Assembly: GCA_026419785.1 (NCBI GenBank)
Contig: JAODTK010001109.1
Coordinates: 1 to 64,000 of the forward strand
Length of the DNA: 64,000 nucleotides
Origin: Sclerodactyla briareus
Lineage: Eukaryota > Echinodermata > Holothuroidea > Dendrochirotida > Sclerodactylidae
Reading direction: 5' to 3'
Shown: piece after piece, positions 24,640 through 34,979 of the stretch
Layout: every line of letters starts with the position of its first letter
Numbering within the stretch: the first letter of the stretch is position 1
The notes under the pieces: model-generated
Told to the model about the DNA's origin: nothing
Seen by the model: the letters and a program-made list of their open reading frames with translations, nothing else
The model's database searches: none
Position numbers and translations under genes: made by a program

Positions 24640-25110
24640 TCATGGTGCAGGGGGAAGGGGAGGTTCGTCCCCAATCCACACCCGGCGATCAGTGATAAAT
24701 ATTGGGGGGCCATATGAGGGTAGTACCATTTAAGCGAAGCGCCACCAGCGTAGCGTCGAGCGTAAGACGAAAATTTTCCGTTTCCCAATCCTCCAGCTTG
24801 CAGGAAACGGCACTTCCCGGACCGTATGGGTGACAGCAACATCCATAAAATTGCTGTAAATTCCCGAAATTTCAATTTCAAGAACGTCCTTGGAGAAATG
24901 ATCAATGTTTTATTATTCTCAAGTTCGGGTCACCATCCATTAAACGACGAGTAGCATACCAGAAAACTTTTCGTTTTACAGACCCCCCCCCCCCCCTCCA
25001 GATTTGCAAGAACGGGGCCGGCGCACTTCCCAGGCCGTCATTGGCAGTAACAATATCACTGAAATTGACCATAATTTTTCGAAGAGAACTTCTACCACAC
25101 CCCTATTTTG
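24640..25110. repeat. R5-related pair of ~205-bp direct repeats
   Basis: CCTCCAGCTTGCAGGAAACG, CACTTCCCGGACCGT, then GTGACAGCAACAT (from 24,791) recur as CCTCCAGATTTGCAAGAACG, CACTTCCCAGGCCGT, then GCAGTAACAATAT (from 24,996). The second copy is preceded by a 15-base C run. The 175-codon minus-strand ORF across 24,378-24,905 includes a poly-T tract and this repeat and has no family match. Confidence 0.55.
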
Positions 25111-25724
25111 ACAGAATTTCCTCTGCCCATAGATGGCATCCCCAATTGGGGTTAGAGTTGCTCGCATCTTGAAAACATTTGTTCGAACACACTGTCGTTT
25201 CACAATGCTCATTTCCTGCCGGGCAATCACGTAAACCTCCATCTGAGGTCACGCCGGATCGCAGCCCTTTTACTTTTTTGCTGCATATAATAGCTTTCAT
25301 CCTTATCAAGAAGCAGCACATTAGGCTTGCAAAGCCATCTTGTTATACAATAAGTATTAAAGTCGACTAAACCTTCGAGCTATGTTGGTGCCATTGTTTA
25401 GGAAAGTGGCAGTTGCGATTCAAGCATTGGTGGGGGGAAACATGAATCGTGTCCCAAACCAAATTCTTCTTGTTGGGCAATTTCCACATGTTCGCCGCTG
25501 ACCTTGTGGGATGACACGTATGAGAGCTGCCAGAACCTGACTAATTAGTGTGCATTGGGCCTCTGTATTATACATGTAACGGAAAGGAACTACAGCCGCG
25601 GCAGCGCGAATTTTTTTTTTTTTCATTTGTTGCCTCCACAACATCACTTTGAGCCATCCGATTATCAATATGTGTTAGGCCTTTGTGTTATGCCCTAATG
25701 TAACCTTTGGTCTTAGGATTTTTT

Positions 25725-25850
25725 TCTCGCCTCCCAAAATATTGGGGGGGGGGGTGGGGTTTTTGATATCATGTCCCCTCGTCCCCCCCCCCCCCCACCC
25801 CCACGTGATTGCCGGCCATGCCCCTCCCCCAAGCCTATGCGCCTAGGTCT
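25725..25850. repeat. R5 G-run/C-run repeat
   Basis: A 13-G run and a 15-C run are separated by about 25 bases, then CATGCCCCTCCCCC and GCCTATGCGCCTAGG. The copy at 26.74-26.81 kb has the same order. Confidence 0.5.
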
Positions 25851-26169
25851 CTAATGCTCGCTGCCTATTTAAATTGTCGAAAGGACTAAATTTATCCTAT
25901 ATATTAAAATCAGGAAAGAAGGTTGTTTTGAAGCCAGTGTTAAAGATATCAGTCAGTCGTCTCGATCATCAGGCACATAATCTGTGACGTCACTCGCATC
26001 CTCCTTTCCTATTATTCCAACGTGTGTATAATCATTCCTATCTGACATCAGACGAAGGAAAACATTCACCAAATGCAAAAATCGAGAACATTCGAATCGA
26101 AACTGTTGGGCATTAACGTGGTAGTGACGTCTCGGATTCTGTGCCCCATGATCGAGGATTGGATCATTT

Positions 26170-26487
26170 TCAATAAAACGTAGGCGTACTTATTGCAATT
26201 GTTTCTTCCAAGTTTATTCCACTCATATGCTCAACAATTAGGCCTGGTTCGGTGGGCTCAAGAAAGACAAGACTCGATTGTGTCTTTGCACAGTACAGTT
26301 TGAGAATCTCGTCATTGTCCGTGGTGTCCTGTTCGACGGAGAAGAAACACGAGATTAAATCGTGTTTGTTCCATGTGGAGCGGAGCTTAGACTTGATGAT
26401 TCCATCTTTGAAAATGATCTCTCTGCTGAAGCGGAACTGGCATGAAGCAAACCCCACCATTACACTAGAGAGAAATTTGTAGACCAA
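26170..26487 (-). CDS. candidate host exon, function unknown
   Basis: A 105-codon uninterrupted minus-strand frame has protein-like composition, including EIIFKDGIIKSKLRSTWNKH, then CFFSVEQDTTDNDEILKLYC and EPGLIVEHMSGINLEETIAI. It has balanced charged and hydrophobic residues and no low complexity, unlike the repeat-derived ORFs around it. Possible acceptors are CATGCCAG (about 26,442) or TTCAGCAG just inside. No strong donor was seen at the 3' side (AAGTACGC is weak). It lies between R5 repeats, and no neighbouring exon was found. I do not recognise the family; the alternating strand-like pattern would allow a beta-rich domain. It could be a lone exon in a large gene. Confidence 0.35.
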   Translation of the reverse strand: MVYKFLSSVMVGFASCQFRFSREIIFKDGIIKSKLRSTWNKHDLISCFFSVEQDTTDNDEILKLYCAKTQSSLVFLEPTEPGLIVEHMSGINLEETIAISTPTFY

Positions 26488-26734
26488 TGGTCACGGTCCT
26501 GAAGTCTGAGGTGTTTCAGCAGCACTGGTAAGGAAGTTTTTGCGTGCCGTATGCCTTCATCTGACATACATTTCATTCTGTCTTCAGCGGGTGGTACATC
26601 TAATTGTGTGTATGCTGGTTTCACTTTATGTAAGATTGTTACAATTATTGGTTTATGATCCAGTAATCCACTCCAACCGTCCGTACTTACTACGTACGTA
26701 CTTCATACTGTCTGTTTTTTTTTAATTTTTCGAG

Positions 26735-26805
26735 CGGGAATGAACGGGGGGGGGGGCATGGCCCCTTGTGCCCCCCCCCCCCCCCGTCTACGCCTATGTG
26801 ACCAA
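26735..26805. repeat. R5 G-run/C-run repeat
   Basis: A 10-G run, CATGGCCCCTTGTGC, a 15-C run, then GTCTACGCCTATG. It abuts the 3' end of the LINE at 26.8 kb. Confidence 0.55.
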
Positions 26806-27865
26806 CGTTTCCGTAAGAGAGCCAGGCGGTCAGGATAGGGTTGGCAGCCAATTATGTGGAAGGGCATTCCAACCTCGTATCCTCCTGGGCACGGGCGAAT
26901 ACTTGTAGCAGTCTTTATCCACGGAGATGATTGCATACGAGTTCAGATGGTTGTGCCGTGATGACGCCGGACGCTCTCAAGTACTCTCCAATGGGTAACG
27001 ACATGCGTCAAAGAATTGCCTGTTTGGATACACATGAACGCCTGGTTTTCCCTCTTCTCCTCCTGATGACAAGAGGGTAAAAGAACCGAGAATGCTGACC
27101 ATCTGCGTAGCGCATCAAGGCGTTTTAGAAATATTTACGCATGAATCGCGCAGCCTTTTTTTTGGACAGTCTCGGCTGATCAACATTCTTACGGTAAGGA
27201 TCCCAGACGGTAGAAGCGTATTCAAATAAGGGCCTGACATGAGACCTGTAGGCCTCAAGTTTGCAGTCTGATTACAAGAATGTTAATTCTCTTATGAAGC
27301 CTAATGTTCTATGGGCTTTCCCACAATTTCCCACAATTTGAGATGTTGGAGATGGTGATTCTTAAATATGGATGATGATCTGTGACTGATAGAGTATTAC
27401 TACCTGATGTGATACGAGGACAGTTTGCGTGACCTAGCATGAGTCAATTTCATAACGAAACACTTATCGGTTGTAAACCTCATTTGCCACTTGTCTGCCC
27501 AGTCATTTCGCGTGTACAAATAATTCTGGAACAAATCTGAGTCCTCCTTGCGAACTTCCCGGTTCATGATACAATCATCGGCAAACAGGCGGACAGAGGA
27601 ATCGATGTTGTTTGGAGATTCATGATATTCGAGTAGAAAAATGATAGGTGCCCAAAACTACTGGGGAACACTTTGACGGTACTCTTTGACCTCGACTTTC
27701 CCTCTACTAACTCCCACCCTTTGAGATCGAAGCTGAAGGAAGTTTGATATCCAGGTCGAGACTGAGTCCTTTATGTTATGCCATATCTAAGTTTGGAACA
27801 TGAGCCGATTATGGGGAACCACATCAAATGCCTTGGAAATTTCCAGATTATCATATCACTTGGGA
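26790..27865 (-). mobile_element. LINE reverse transcriptase, 3' half (CR1/jockey-like)
   Basis: Minus strand in order: a SKAFDVVPHNRLM-type box (about 27,805-27,850), SVPQ-FWAPIIFLL (about 27,640-27,670), RLFADDCIMNREV (about 27,556-27,595), WADKWQMRFTTDKCFVMKLT (about 27,440-27,515), KAHRTLGFIRR (about 27,290-27,325), KPGVHVYPNRQFFDACRYPL, and CYKYSPVPRRIRGWNALP (about 26,855-26,910). This is the RT palm to the conserved C-terminal YS-R-I-WN-LP motif of jockey-superfamily LINEs. The first part of RT and the endonuclease are absent, and several frame changes occur. It differs from the CR1 at 56-59.8 kb, so it is another family. Confidence 0.8.
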
Positions 27866-27889
27866 TTTTTAATTCCTTGCTGCCGAAAG

Positions 27890-29310
27890 CAAAAGGAATA
27901 TATGCAGTCATGCATGTTTGTATGTGGTTGGGTGGTGTGTGCCTGTGGCACTTTCTTGTTAACCCGATAAGTGGAAGACTCGAGTCCGATTGATTCATAT
28001 TGGTGGGTGGATTACCCATGATGCGTAGATGACTCTTTTTTATGTGCTGATCTCGTTAATAGTCATGAGTGGGTGGGCGGGGCTTAGGGGAAATTTCCAA
28101 AAATGTAAATACCTCCACAACTGTACGTGTGATTTTGCTCAAACTAGCTTCAGTGTAATTGGCAATGAGAATCAGGTTTATATGTGAGGGTACACTTTGA
28201 ATGCAGTTCACTAATATTCGTGGGGGCGGAGCGTAATTTGTGTGTGCTTGGCCATGCTTCCTTGTAAACACGATAGTTGGGAAGAAAACGCAAGGTCCGA
28301 TGGAATTCCATACTTGGTTGGTAGTCACCCATGGTCCTGTAGAGGTTCCCTATTGTTTCTGGTGCGATCTCAATAATAATTCATGAGTGGGCGGAGTTTA
28401 GAAAAAATGGCGATATGAACTTCAAATGTCAATCCACACCGTAGGACGATTTTGCTCAAACTTGGTTTAGTGTGATGGGCAAGAGGTAGGATTATGTGTT
28501 GGGTAACCCTTCCATGTAGCTCATTAGTATACATAGGGGCGGAGCCTAAATTAGGATTTCGCCTAATTTTGCTTGTAACCCACGATAACTGGAAGACGCA
28601 AGTCCGATTGGCCTCATACTTGGGTGGTAAAATTACCCATGCTGTTGAGATATGCCTATTGCTTTTGGTGCTGATTTCATTAATATTCATGAGTGGGCGT
28701 GGATTTAGGTCAAATTTTCAAAATGTCAAATAAATTCTCTCCAACCGTACGTGCGATTTTGCTCAAACTTGCTTCGTGTAGATTGGCATGAGATCAGGTT
28801 TTTATTTCGGTTACAATGTTATCATCTCAGTAATATCATGGGCTCGATCCCACTTCGTAATTTGTGTGTGCTTGTGTTACGTTCTTTTGGAACCGATAAG
28901 TGGAAGACGCAAGGTCCCGATTTGATTTCATACTTGGGTGGATAGATCACCCATGGTCCTGTAGATTCCCTATTGTTTCGGCCGCCGATCTTAGTAATAT
29001 TCCTGAGTGCTCGGGCCCACAGCAAATTTCTTCAACAAATGTTGATATCTCCACAATCGTAAGTCAAATTTTGATACACTTGACTGGGTGGGAGACATAG
29101 TATATGTCGCGTGGTAATCATTTCATCTCTCATTGTAATTCATCTTAAAGGTGGGTCGGAACCTAATTCATCGAAATTAGCCGTGAACACGATAAGAAGA
29201 AGACGCAAGGAGGTCCGATTGATCTCATACTAAATGAGAATTGCCAATAGGTAAATAGCAGTTGATCCGTTCACTAGTATGTGTATTCCACCAAATAGTC
29301 AAGGAATCAT
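27890..29310. repeat. R2 tandem array, unit ~305 bp
   Basis: A phrase CGATAAGTGGAAGACGCAAG recurs at about 27,967, 28,272, 28,583, 28,893 and 29,188, giving spacings of 305, 311, 310 and 295. Each unit also has TTACCCATG, ATTCATGAGTGGGCGGAG, AAATTTCCAAAATGT-AAT, CCGTACGTGCGATTTTGCTC and GAGATCAGGTTTAT-like phrases in the same order. The ORFs of 60-106 codons here follow the repeat on both strands and are not genes. Units look roughly 75-85 percent alike by eye. The array directly adjoins the LINE at 27.86 kb. Confidence 0.85.
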
Positions 29311-29679
29311 GAGCCTTTTTGGCTCTTGTTCGTTCTAAGGACTTCCGCCAAGTCCTGAATTTTGACCAGAAGTTGGGACTCACATGAATGTCCACGACAA
29401 AAAACGCTGTTAATTGGAAAGCAACATATGACAGCCAGATGCCATGATCTGGTATGAAAACGAATAATATGCTCTATAATTAACTACAGATGGAGGTGGG
29501 GGAAGGGAACAGGACGATGAACCATATTATTCATATCGTTATTTTCAGGATCGTGAGAAGCGAAACGTCGAAAAGTTTGTCAACACGACAGAGCGAACGC
29601 AGGCATGTTCCGGCCCATGCACAGGATTACCCTATTGTTTTGGTCTTGAGAGGGCAATCCTCAAGCAGGGTGGTAGTCG

Positions 29680-29795
29680 AGGCCGCTGCATCCGAGGCCG
29701 TACCCCCGGCCCACGAACCCGAGGCGGAGGCCGCAGCCTCCGAGGCGGAGGCCGTCAAAAACTGGCCTCGGGCGAGGCGGCCTCGGACTCCTCCA
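29680..29795. repeat. GC-rich CCGAGGC palindromic repeat
   Basis: The unit GAGGC(C/G)G is repeated in both orientations (GAGGCGGAGGCCGCAGCC, then GGCGAGGCGGCCTCGG). It is self-complementary and hairpin-prone. The Ala/Glu-rich 122-codon plus ORF over it is a by-product. Confidence 0.65.
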
Positions 29796-30019
29796 ACATT
29801 GTCTAAGGTAATGTCAGAACGAATCAAACGAACACGTAGATGTATAAAGTTCAGATAGATAGTGATTGCCCAATTATGGAGGGAATGAAATCCTATCATT
29901 TTGACGTGATATTGAAGTATTCAAGGTCGTGATTAAGAGTGCAAATCTCAGGAAGAGCTGGTATCACGAGATCTGATGAACAAAAGCACATATCGAGCTC
30001 GAAACAAGCTCGATATTTA

Positions 30020-30630
30020 CGCGGGCTTGTTACGACCATATGTTCAATTTGACCAAAATGTAACAACGTGGTCCAAATGTAACAACTTTTTGACCAAAAT
30101 GACATTTGGAAGGTGGGGCCAAATGTAACAACTTTCTTGCCCAAAATGTAACAACTCTCAACGTTGGTCCAAATGTAACAGCTTTTTGACCAAAATGTAA
30201 AAACTGAGGAAATGTTTTCAAAACACAACACGGCTATGCGGGTGTTACGCCAATCGCCCTGGAGGAGGCTGTGGGCGTCGGAATGGCGTGCAAATTGGTT
30301 GGGATGCTACTCGGAGTCGGTGCTACCCTTCGCCGCAGTTTCCCAGACCCAAAGGCGAATGCATGACGAAATAGTACAATAATGGGGTGGGGGAAGGGGA
30401 AATGGCGCCCCCCTTCAAGAAATGACACAGTCCGACGTGTATTGCCGAGTATATAGTATTATGCTGAAACATTCGAACTCCAGAGGCATGTTGCGTTCCG
30501 GAGTTATGGGCGAGGGCGTCTTGGGAGGTGCGTGTGGCGCATGGCAGCCCTTGATCAACAACGTGCAAAACATCATACTCTGAGGAATTTTGTGGCGCTG
30601 ATTTCAATGGTCGTACTTTCAAATGATGTA
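30020..30630 (+). repeat. left arm of foldback element, with tandem block
   Basis: The outer ~190 bases are about eight imperfect copies of a GACCAAAATGTAACAACTTT-like unit, partly spaced by GTGGTCC. The inner ~400 bases are unique and match the right arm. Just outside, 29,991-30,016 forms a short hairpin (ATCGAGCT, loop, AGCTCGAT). Confidence 0.75.
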
Positions 30631-30659
30631 TTGTAATATGTTTTATAAACAAGTAAGAA

Positions 30660-31325
30660 AGCGCCCTAATTGAGTTTGGGGCGTAACTCGCTAACAGTAG
30701 CTCCGATCGGGCAAAAATGCCTGTAATCCGATTCCCCTGCCAAAGTTACAGATAATATGACACTTTCATATAATTTGAAAAACAATTTGCCCCTTCCCCC
30801 ATTTTCGGAGGCGCTCTCCAATATGACGTCAAATCAAGTCCGCCCGATTACTGAATGAATGAAATTCACTTATATGTAGAGTTGAAAATTCTCCATTTTG
30901 TGTATTTTGGAGGAATTTACTCACTGCTTACAATTTGCGCATCTTGATGGCGTAGGACCCATTTGTCTCAACTTCTGGAGAGGGTGAGGCAAAACTTTCT
31001 AACCCCATACCTTGAGATAGACAGTTACGGAGAAGAGGTGAGTTGCCCCAATGAAATCAGGCGTCAAATTCTGCGCCGAATACATGCGATTTTCAGCAAA
31101 ATCCGGGCCTATTAAAAAAAAAAATACGCGAACAGAGGGCGCCCTCTAAAATGGCGGATAATGGGCAAAAAATTCCGGACTATTTGTTTTTTTATGAAAG
31201 TGACATATAATAGGTAAATTGTTACGGGGAATCGATTCCAGGCAATTTCAGCCCGATCGGGGCTACCGTAACGAGCTACGCCCCCAGAAGTACAACTTGA
31301 GGCCCACTTCTACTCAACATAAGCC
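30660..31325. repeat. second inverted repeat nested in the foldback element
   Basis: 30,665-30,835 and 31,115-31,320 are inverted copies. Shared in order after complementing: GGGGCGTAACTCG, GTAGCTCCGATCGGGC, GCCTG-AATCGATTCCCC, ATATGACACTTTCAT and GGAGGCGCTCTC. A related GTAACTCGC/ACCTTAGAG phrase recurs near 30,990-31,060 and 31,430-31,480. This suggests a smaller inverted element inside the larger one, or successive palindromic growth. Confidence 0.6.
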
Positions 31326-32329
31326 CAATACACTATATAACAACGCGGGTCTCAAATTCGTATCAGCATAAATTTCACTCAGACTGATATAGTTTGAGCC
31401 TAATTATCGTTCAGAAAAGCGGATTTCCCCACCCCAACCCCTATACCTTAGAGGTTACTCGCACGGGGCTGAGTACATATTGCGCGAAAGGCGTGAAAAA
31501 CGCGACAAATAGGGGGTCCCCAACTAAATCATAATGTCCCAGCACGATAAATTCAATGAAATTAATTTCATTCAGTGTATTCTGTACCCTTTCAGAGGCT
31601 ATAAACGTTCCCAGCCCTACCGTTAATAGTGAAAATGGTACGTTCTACGCCGAAAATAAACATGGTATAGGCATGTATTCAGTATTTTTTTTTAGTTAGC
31701 CTCTTTCCTCTGGGAGCTACTTAGGCTGAAAAGTCGTGTAGTACTATTCGAGTTCTATCTAGTGCTTTATAAATTGTGGGTACAGATTTTGTGGGTACCG
31801 TAATTTACGATTGACCGAAAAAGCGTATTATCATTACATTAAGGAACAAAACGACTCTTGGGCGCGCACCTGGTGAAGGAAGTTTGGTAAGGTTCCCAAC
31901 CCAAGTCCGTCCAATGACTAGGTTTCAGTTCGGGGAAATGTTATTTCCCCCCCTGGCCCCCATCTATAATTTTTTCAAATGGGCATTACCAGAGAAAACG
32001 GAAAAATAATGTCGTCAATAGTCCAAGAGTACCTATTTAAGCCTCGTTGAAATACAAAAGCTACATGAATTAATCACGCGACACCATGGCGCCATTATGT
32101 GCAAGGCCTATATGGGTTCCGTGGGGGAAAGGGGGGGGGTACCCCCATTCCCGTTCGAAAATCAAGCAATATTTAAAACATTGCATGACAAGCCCAGTTA
32201 TACTGATTATGACTAATGTAGGCTGTAAATCAGCATTTGACCCAATTTTTAGGCATAGTGCAACGCCTATATACCGTAGGTAATAGAGTACGCCTAGTAG
32301 CCATTGGCAATGGAACTAGGCACGTCATA

Positions 32330-32968
32330 TCTTTGTGGAGTACCCACCAATTGAAATCAGCGCCACAAAATTCGCAGATGGAAGGTTTTGCGCACTTGTT
32401 GGATCAAGGGCCTTGCTTATGCGCTCCCAACGACGCCCCTAAATAGACGCCCCCTCGCCCATACCTCAGGAACGCAACATGCTATTGATTGGCGGCGGTT
32501 TCAGCATAAATACTCGGCATAACGCTCTCTGCTAGTCGGACTGTGTCCATTTCTGAGGGGGGCGCCGAATTTCCCCCACCCCAGTAATTTACTATTTCGT
32601 CATGCCTTCCGCCTTTGGGTCTGAGACTGGCGGGAACCCCGACTCCGAGGAGCATCCCCACCAATTTGCCCGCCATTCCGACGCCACACAGCCTCCTCCA
32701 TGAGAGTGGGGGGGGTCGTAACACCCCCATACCGTGTGTGTTTTGAAAATTCCCAGATGTTACATTTTGGTCAAAAAGGTTGTTACATTTTGGACCACCT
32801 TTTGAAGTTTTACATTTTGGCAGAAAAGTTGTTACTTTTGGACCCCCCTCAAATTGTTACATTTTTTTGACCCACCTTCCAAATTGTTACATTTTGGTCA
32901 AAAGTTTGTTACATTTTGGACCAAGATTGTTACATTGGTCAATTGTTACATAATGGTTTCGTAACAGG
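32330..32968 (-). repeat. right arm of foldback element, with tandem block
   Basis: Inverted copy of the left arm. The outer block (32,750-32,960) holds about nine units of TTGTTACATTTTGGTCAAAA type and ends at CGTAACAGGGC. Confidence 0.75.
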
Positions 32969-32999
32969 GCTCCCGCCCCTTTTACACAAAGGTGAACTG

Positions 33000-33880
33000 A
33001 ACCCCATTGTTCCTGTAATCAGGTGTAAGTCGTGACGAGGAGAAGCCTCTAACAATTTTGGGATGAGGGGTGACCAAAATTGGGCGCATTTTGGCGTTTA
33101 GGGTCAAGGTTGGAAGATGACGTACCCACAGAAGCAGTCCTATACTGTTACCTTAGTTTACATTTTGTGGGTAGAGGACTGTCGCCTACAGTTCCCATAC
33201 AACATCGGCAGATACACAAATTACTCACTCATTATTTATTTCTAAACAACGCTCTCTGTTTTGTTTTTTGGTTTTTTTTAACTAATTCATCTCGCAATAG
33301 AATATTTTCAGGATATCACCATTACCAGTTGTAACTAATAGTAGTTTTCATCCGTTACTCAGCAATTACAGTGCCCTGAAATTGAATTTGATCGCAATGA
33401 GAAGACACTGTTGGGGAAAACAAATACTCCGTGACCTCCACGTTTTAGCACATATTCCGAGATAAATCGCCACACCGTGATCTTAGTCCCCATTCCCAAC
33501 GGATAAGACTTTCGTCTGAGTGTCCAAATAGCCAACCAGAGGATCCACAAAGTCTGCAAGTAATGCAATCAGCATCCGCAAGTCCAGGTCACGAAAACAC
33601 TGAATCCGACCCAAATGATACTCTTTAGTCATAATCCTGTCCATGCAATAATGTTGAAAAGTGGCTGAAAGCTAGTGTATCAAACAACCCATGCCTCAAA
33701 CGTACCCGAAGACACCATGCACCATTGAGCACATGCAACTCACACAAAACTCTGTTTTCTGAACACAAAAACTTTTTTTTTTTGTTTGCATGTCGTCAGG
33801 TCATTAGAGGGTTTTGCGCTGTTATTCACAAATACTTCAGCAGCACTTTCCTAGGGGCCCATAAAATGTACTTATTTGGC
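33000..33880. other. unassigned DNA
   Basis: No repeat phrase from elsewhere in the window and no protein motif was found. ORFs are under 85 codons. Confidence 0.45.
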
Positions 33881-34059
33881 CAATAGGGAGGGGAGGCATT
33901 TATGAGGGCGCAATTCCCTTGGGTTCCTACTCAACCCCCCCCCCCCCCCCCCCCCTCCGCCCGCCCCAAGACGAATCTCTCGGTATGAGCCTGTTTCAGG
34001 TTGCACAAAACGGATGAGTAAATTGCGAAAAAATGAAAACAACCTAGGTCTACTTGTTT

Positions 34060-34235
34060 CTCTTGATGAATATGTTGTTATGCCGAGTTCGTAGACGTCG
34101 GTAACACACGCAGGAATCGGGTTCGAATCATGGCGGGTCATGTCCGGGCCAAGACCTAATTCTAAAGCGTTTTTAATACAAATGGCACCTCGGCCTTCCG
34201 CTTGGCAATCATCACCCGAGCCTTGGCGCAAGGAT
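34060..34235 (+). mobile_element. tRNA-related SINE-like head
   Basis: TCGGGTTCGAATCATGG (about 34,117-34,133) fits a pol III box B and T-arm. About 35-40 bases upstream GAGTTCGTAGACGTCGGT is a poor box A candidate. The body then runs through AAGCGTTTTTAATAC to about 34,230. A C-run of about 20 bases lies just upstream (33,934-33,955). Only box B is convincing. Confidence 0.3.
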
Positions 34236-34371
34236 AAAAAGGGACATGTTTTGCGTTGCTCAACAAAACAAGGTTTTATCGTCTGACAGCAACCGACGGA
34301 AAGCCGACGGCAACGTCTGCTCTGACGGTGCCACGAAAAAAAAGAAAGATTTCAATGCAATTCTCTATAGA

Positions 34372-34725
34372 TTACGGTAAATCGTTACTATTATAAGTCA
34401 TATATAATACTCGAATGTATGCATCAAGGAACCCTGCAACGTATAAGATCGTAGATGGAGCATCGGTGATAAGTCGCCCGTCTCTTTCAGTTCTCCGATA
34501 TATCGGTGCCGTAGTGGCCCACCATTTCACCTCCGCCTTGCAGAACTTTGACGAACGGTGAACAAAAAATAATCCGACCACACTCTCAGGACCCAAAGGT
34601 GCGGAAGATGCAAGTCCACCGTCACTGCTCACAGTCAACTGACCGAGACTCACTACAAATATCCGCCCTACTGCATTAACCAAGACCAAGACCTCGCCGA
34701 TCGCAACTGCCAAGTACACAGCCAC
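34372..34725 (-). CDS. 117-codon orphan ORF
   Basis: An uninterrupted ATG-to-stop frame starts MAVYLAVAIGEVLVLVNAVG, a hydrophobic stretch that could be a signal peptide or membrane anchor. It continues through SLGQLTVSSDGGLASSAPLG and KFCKAEVKWWATTAPIYRRT. Its composition is protein-like but no family was recognised, and it has only two cysteines or fewer in the mature part. No repeat phrases overlap it. It may be a real single-exon gene, a first exon or chance; the lack of intact neighbours favours caution. Confidence 0.25.
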   Translation of the reverse strand: MAVYLAVAIGEVLVLVNAVGRIFVVSLGQLTVSSDGGLASSAPLGPESVVGLFFVHRSSKFCKAEVKWWATTAPIYRRTERDGRLITDAPSTILYVAGFLDAYIRVLYMTYNSNDLP

Positions 34726-34979
34726 TTAGGAAGAAAACGACACCCGTTGAATGATGGGATCTCAGAAAGGTTTTGGTTCACGCTTGCACAGCGGTCACTG
34801 TGGTTTTGATGCCCGTGCAATGTCGTCATGTCGCCGTTTACTGTATATACGTACTAATTTCGTTTCACGTGCAAGCTAACCATATGTGAGGATTTAGCAT
34901 CAGTTATGCAAATTAACCTTTCGCATTCCCATAAGCATATTCCTATTTAATATTCCTTTTATATTGATGTATGTAATGT

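Larger units (their letters stand above)
30020..32968. mobile_element. foldback-type element with long inverted arms
   Basis: Two arms in opposite orientation (30,020-30,630 and 32,330-32,968) bound about 1.7 kb. Matching order on both arms, outside to inside: TGTTACGA end, a block of ~20-bp repeats with core CCAAAATGTAACAAC, AAAACACA-ACGG, GGAGGAGGCTGTG-GGCGTCG, CAAATTGGT-GGGATGCT, AGACCCAAAGGCG, CATGACGAAATAGTA, ACACAGTCCGAC, CATGTTGCGTTCC and TTTGTGGCGCTGATTTCAAT. No transposase ORF lies between them. The layout resembles Foldback/Galileo-type or other long-TIR non-autonomous DNA transposons. No target duplication was identified. The arms look about 75-80 percent alike by eye, so it is not recent. 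Confidence 0.7.

Noticed and set aside
24378-24905. 175-codon minus-strand ORF, the longest in the window
   Set aside because: It runs through a poly-T tract and an R5-related direct repeat and shows no family motif.
29490-29858. 122-codon plus-strand ORF rich in Ala and Glu
   Set aside because: The rich part is the GAGGC palindromic repeat, open on both strands.
30020-32968. Reading the long-arm element as a virus-like element with long terminal inverted repeats
   Set aside because: No coding capacity of any kind lies between the arms, and tandem units inside the arms fit foldback-type DNA elements better.
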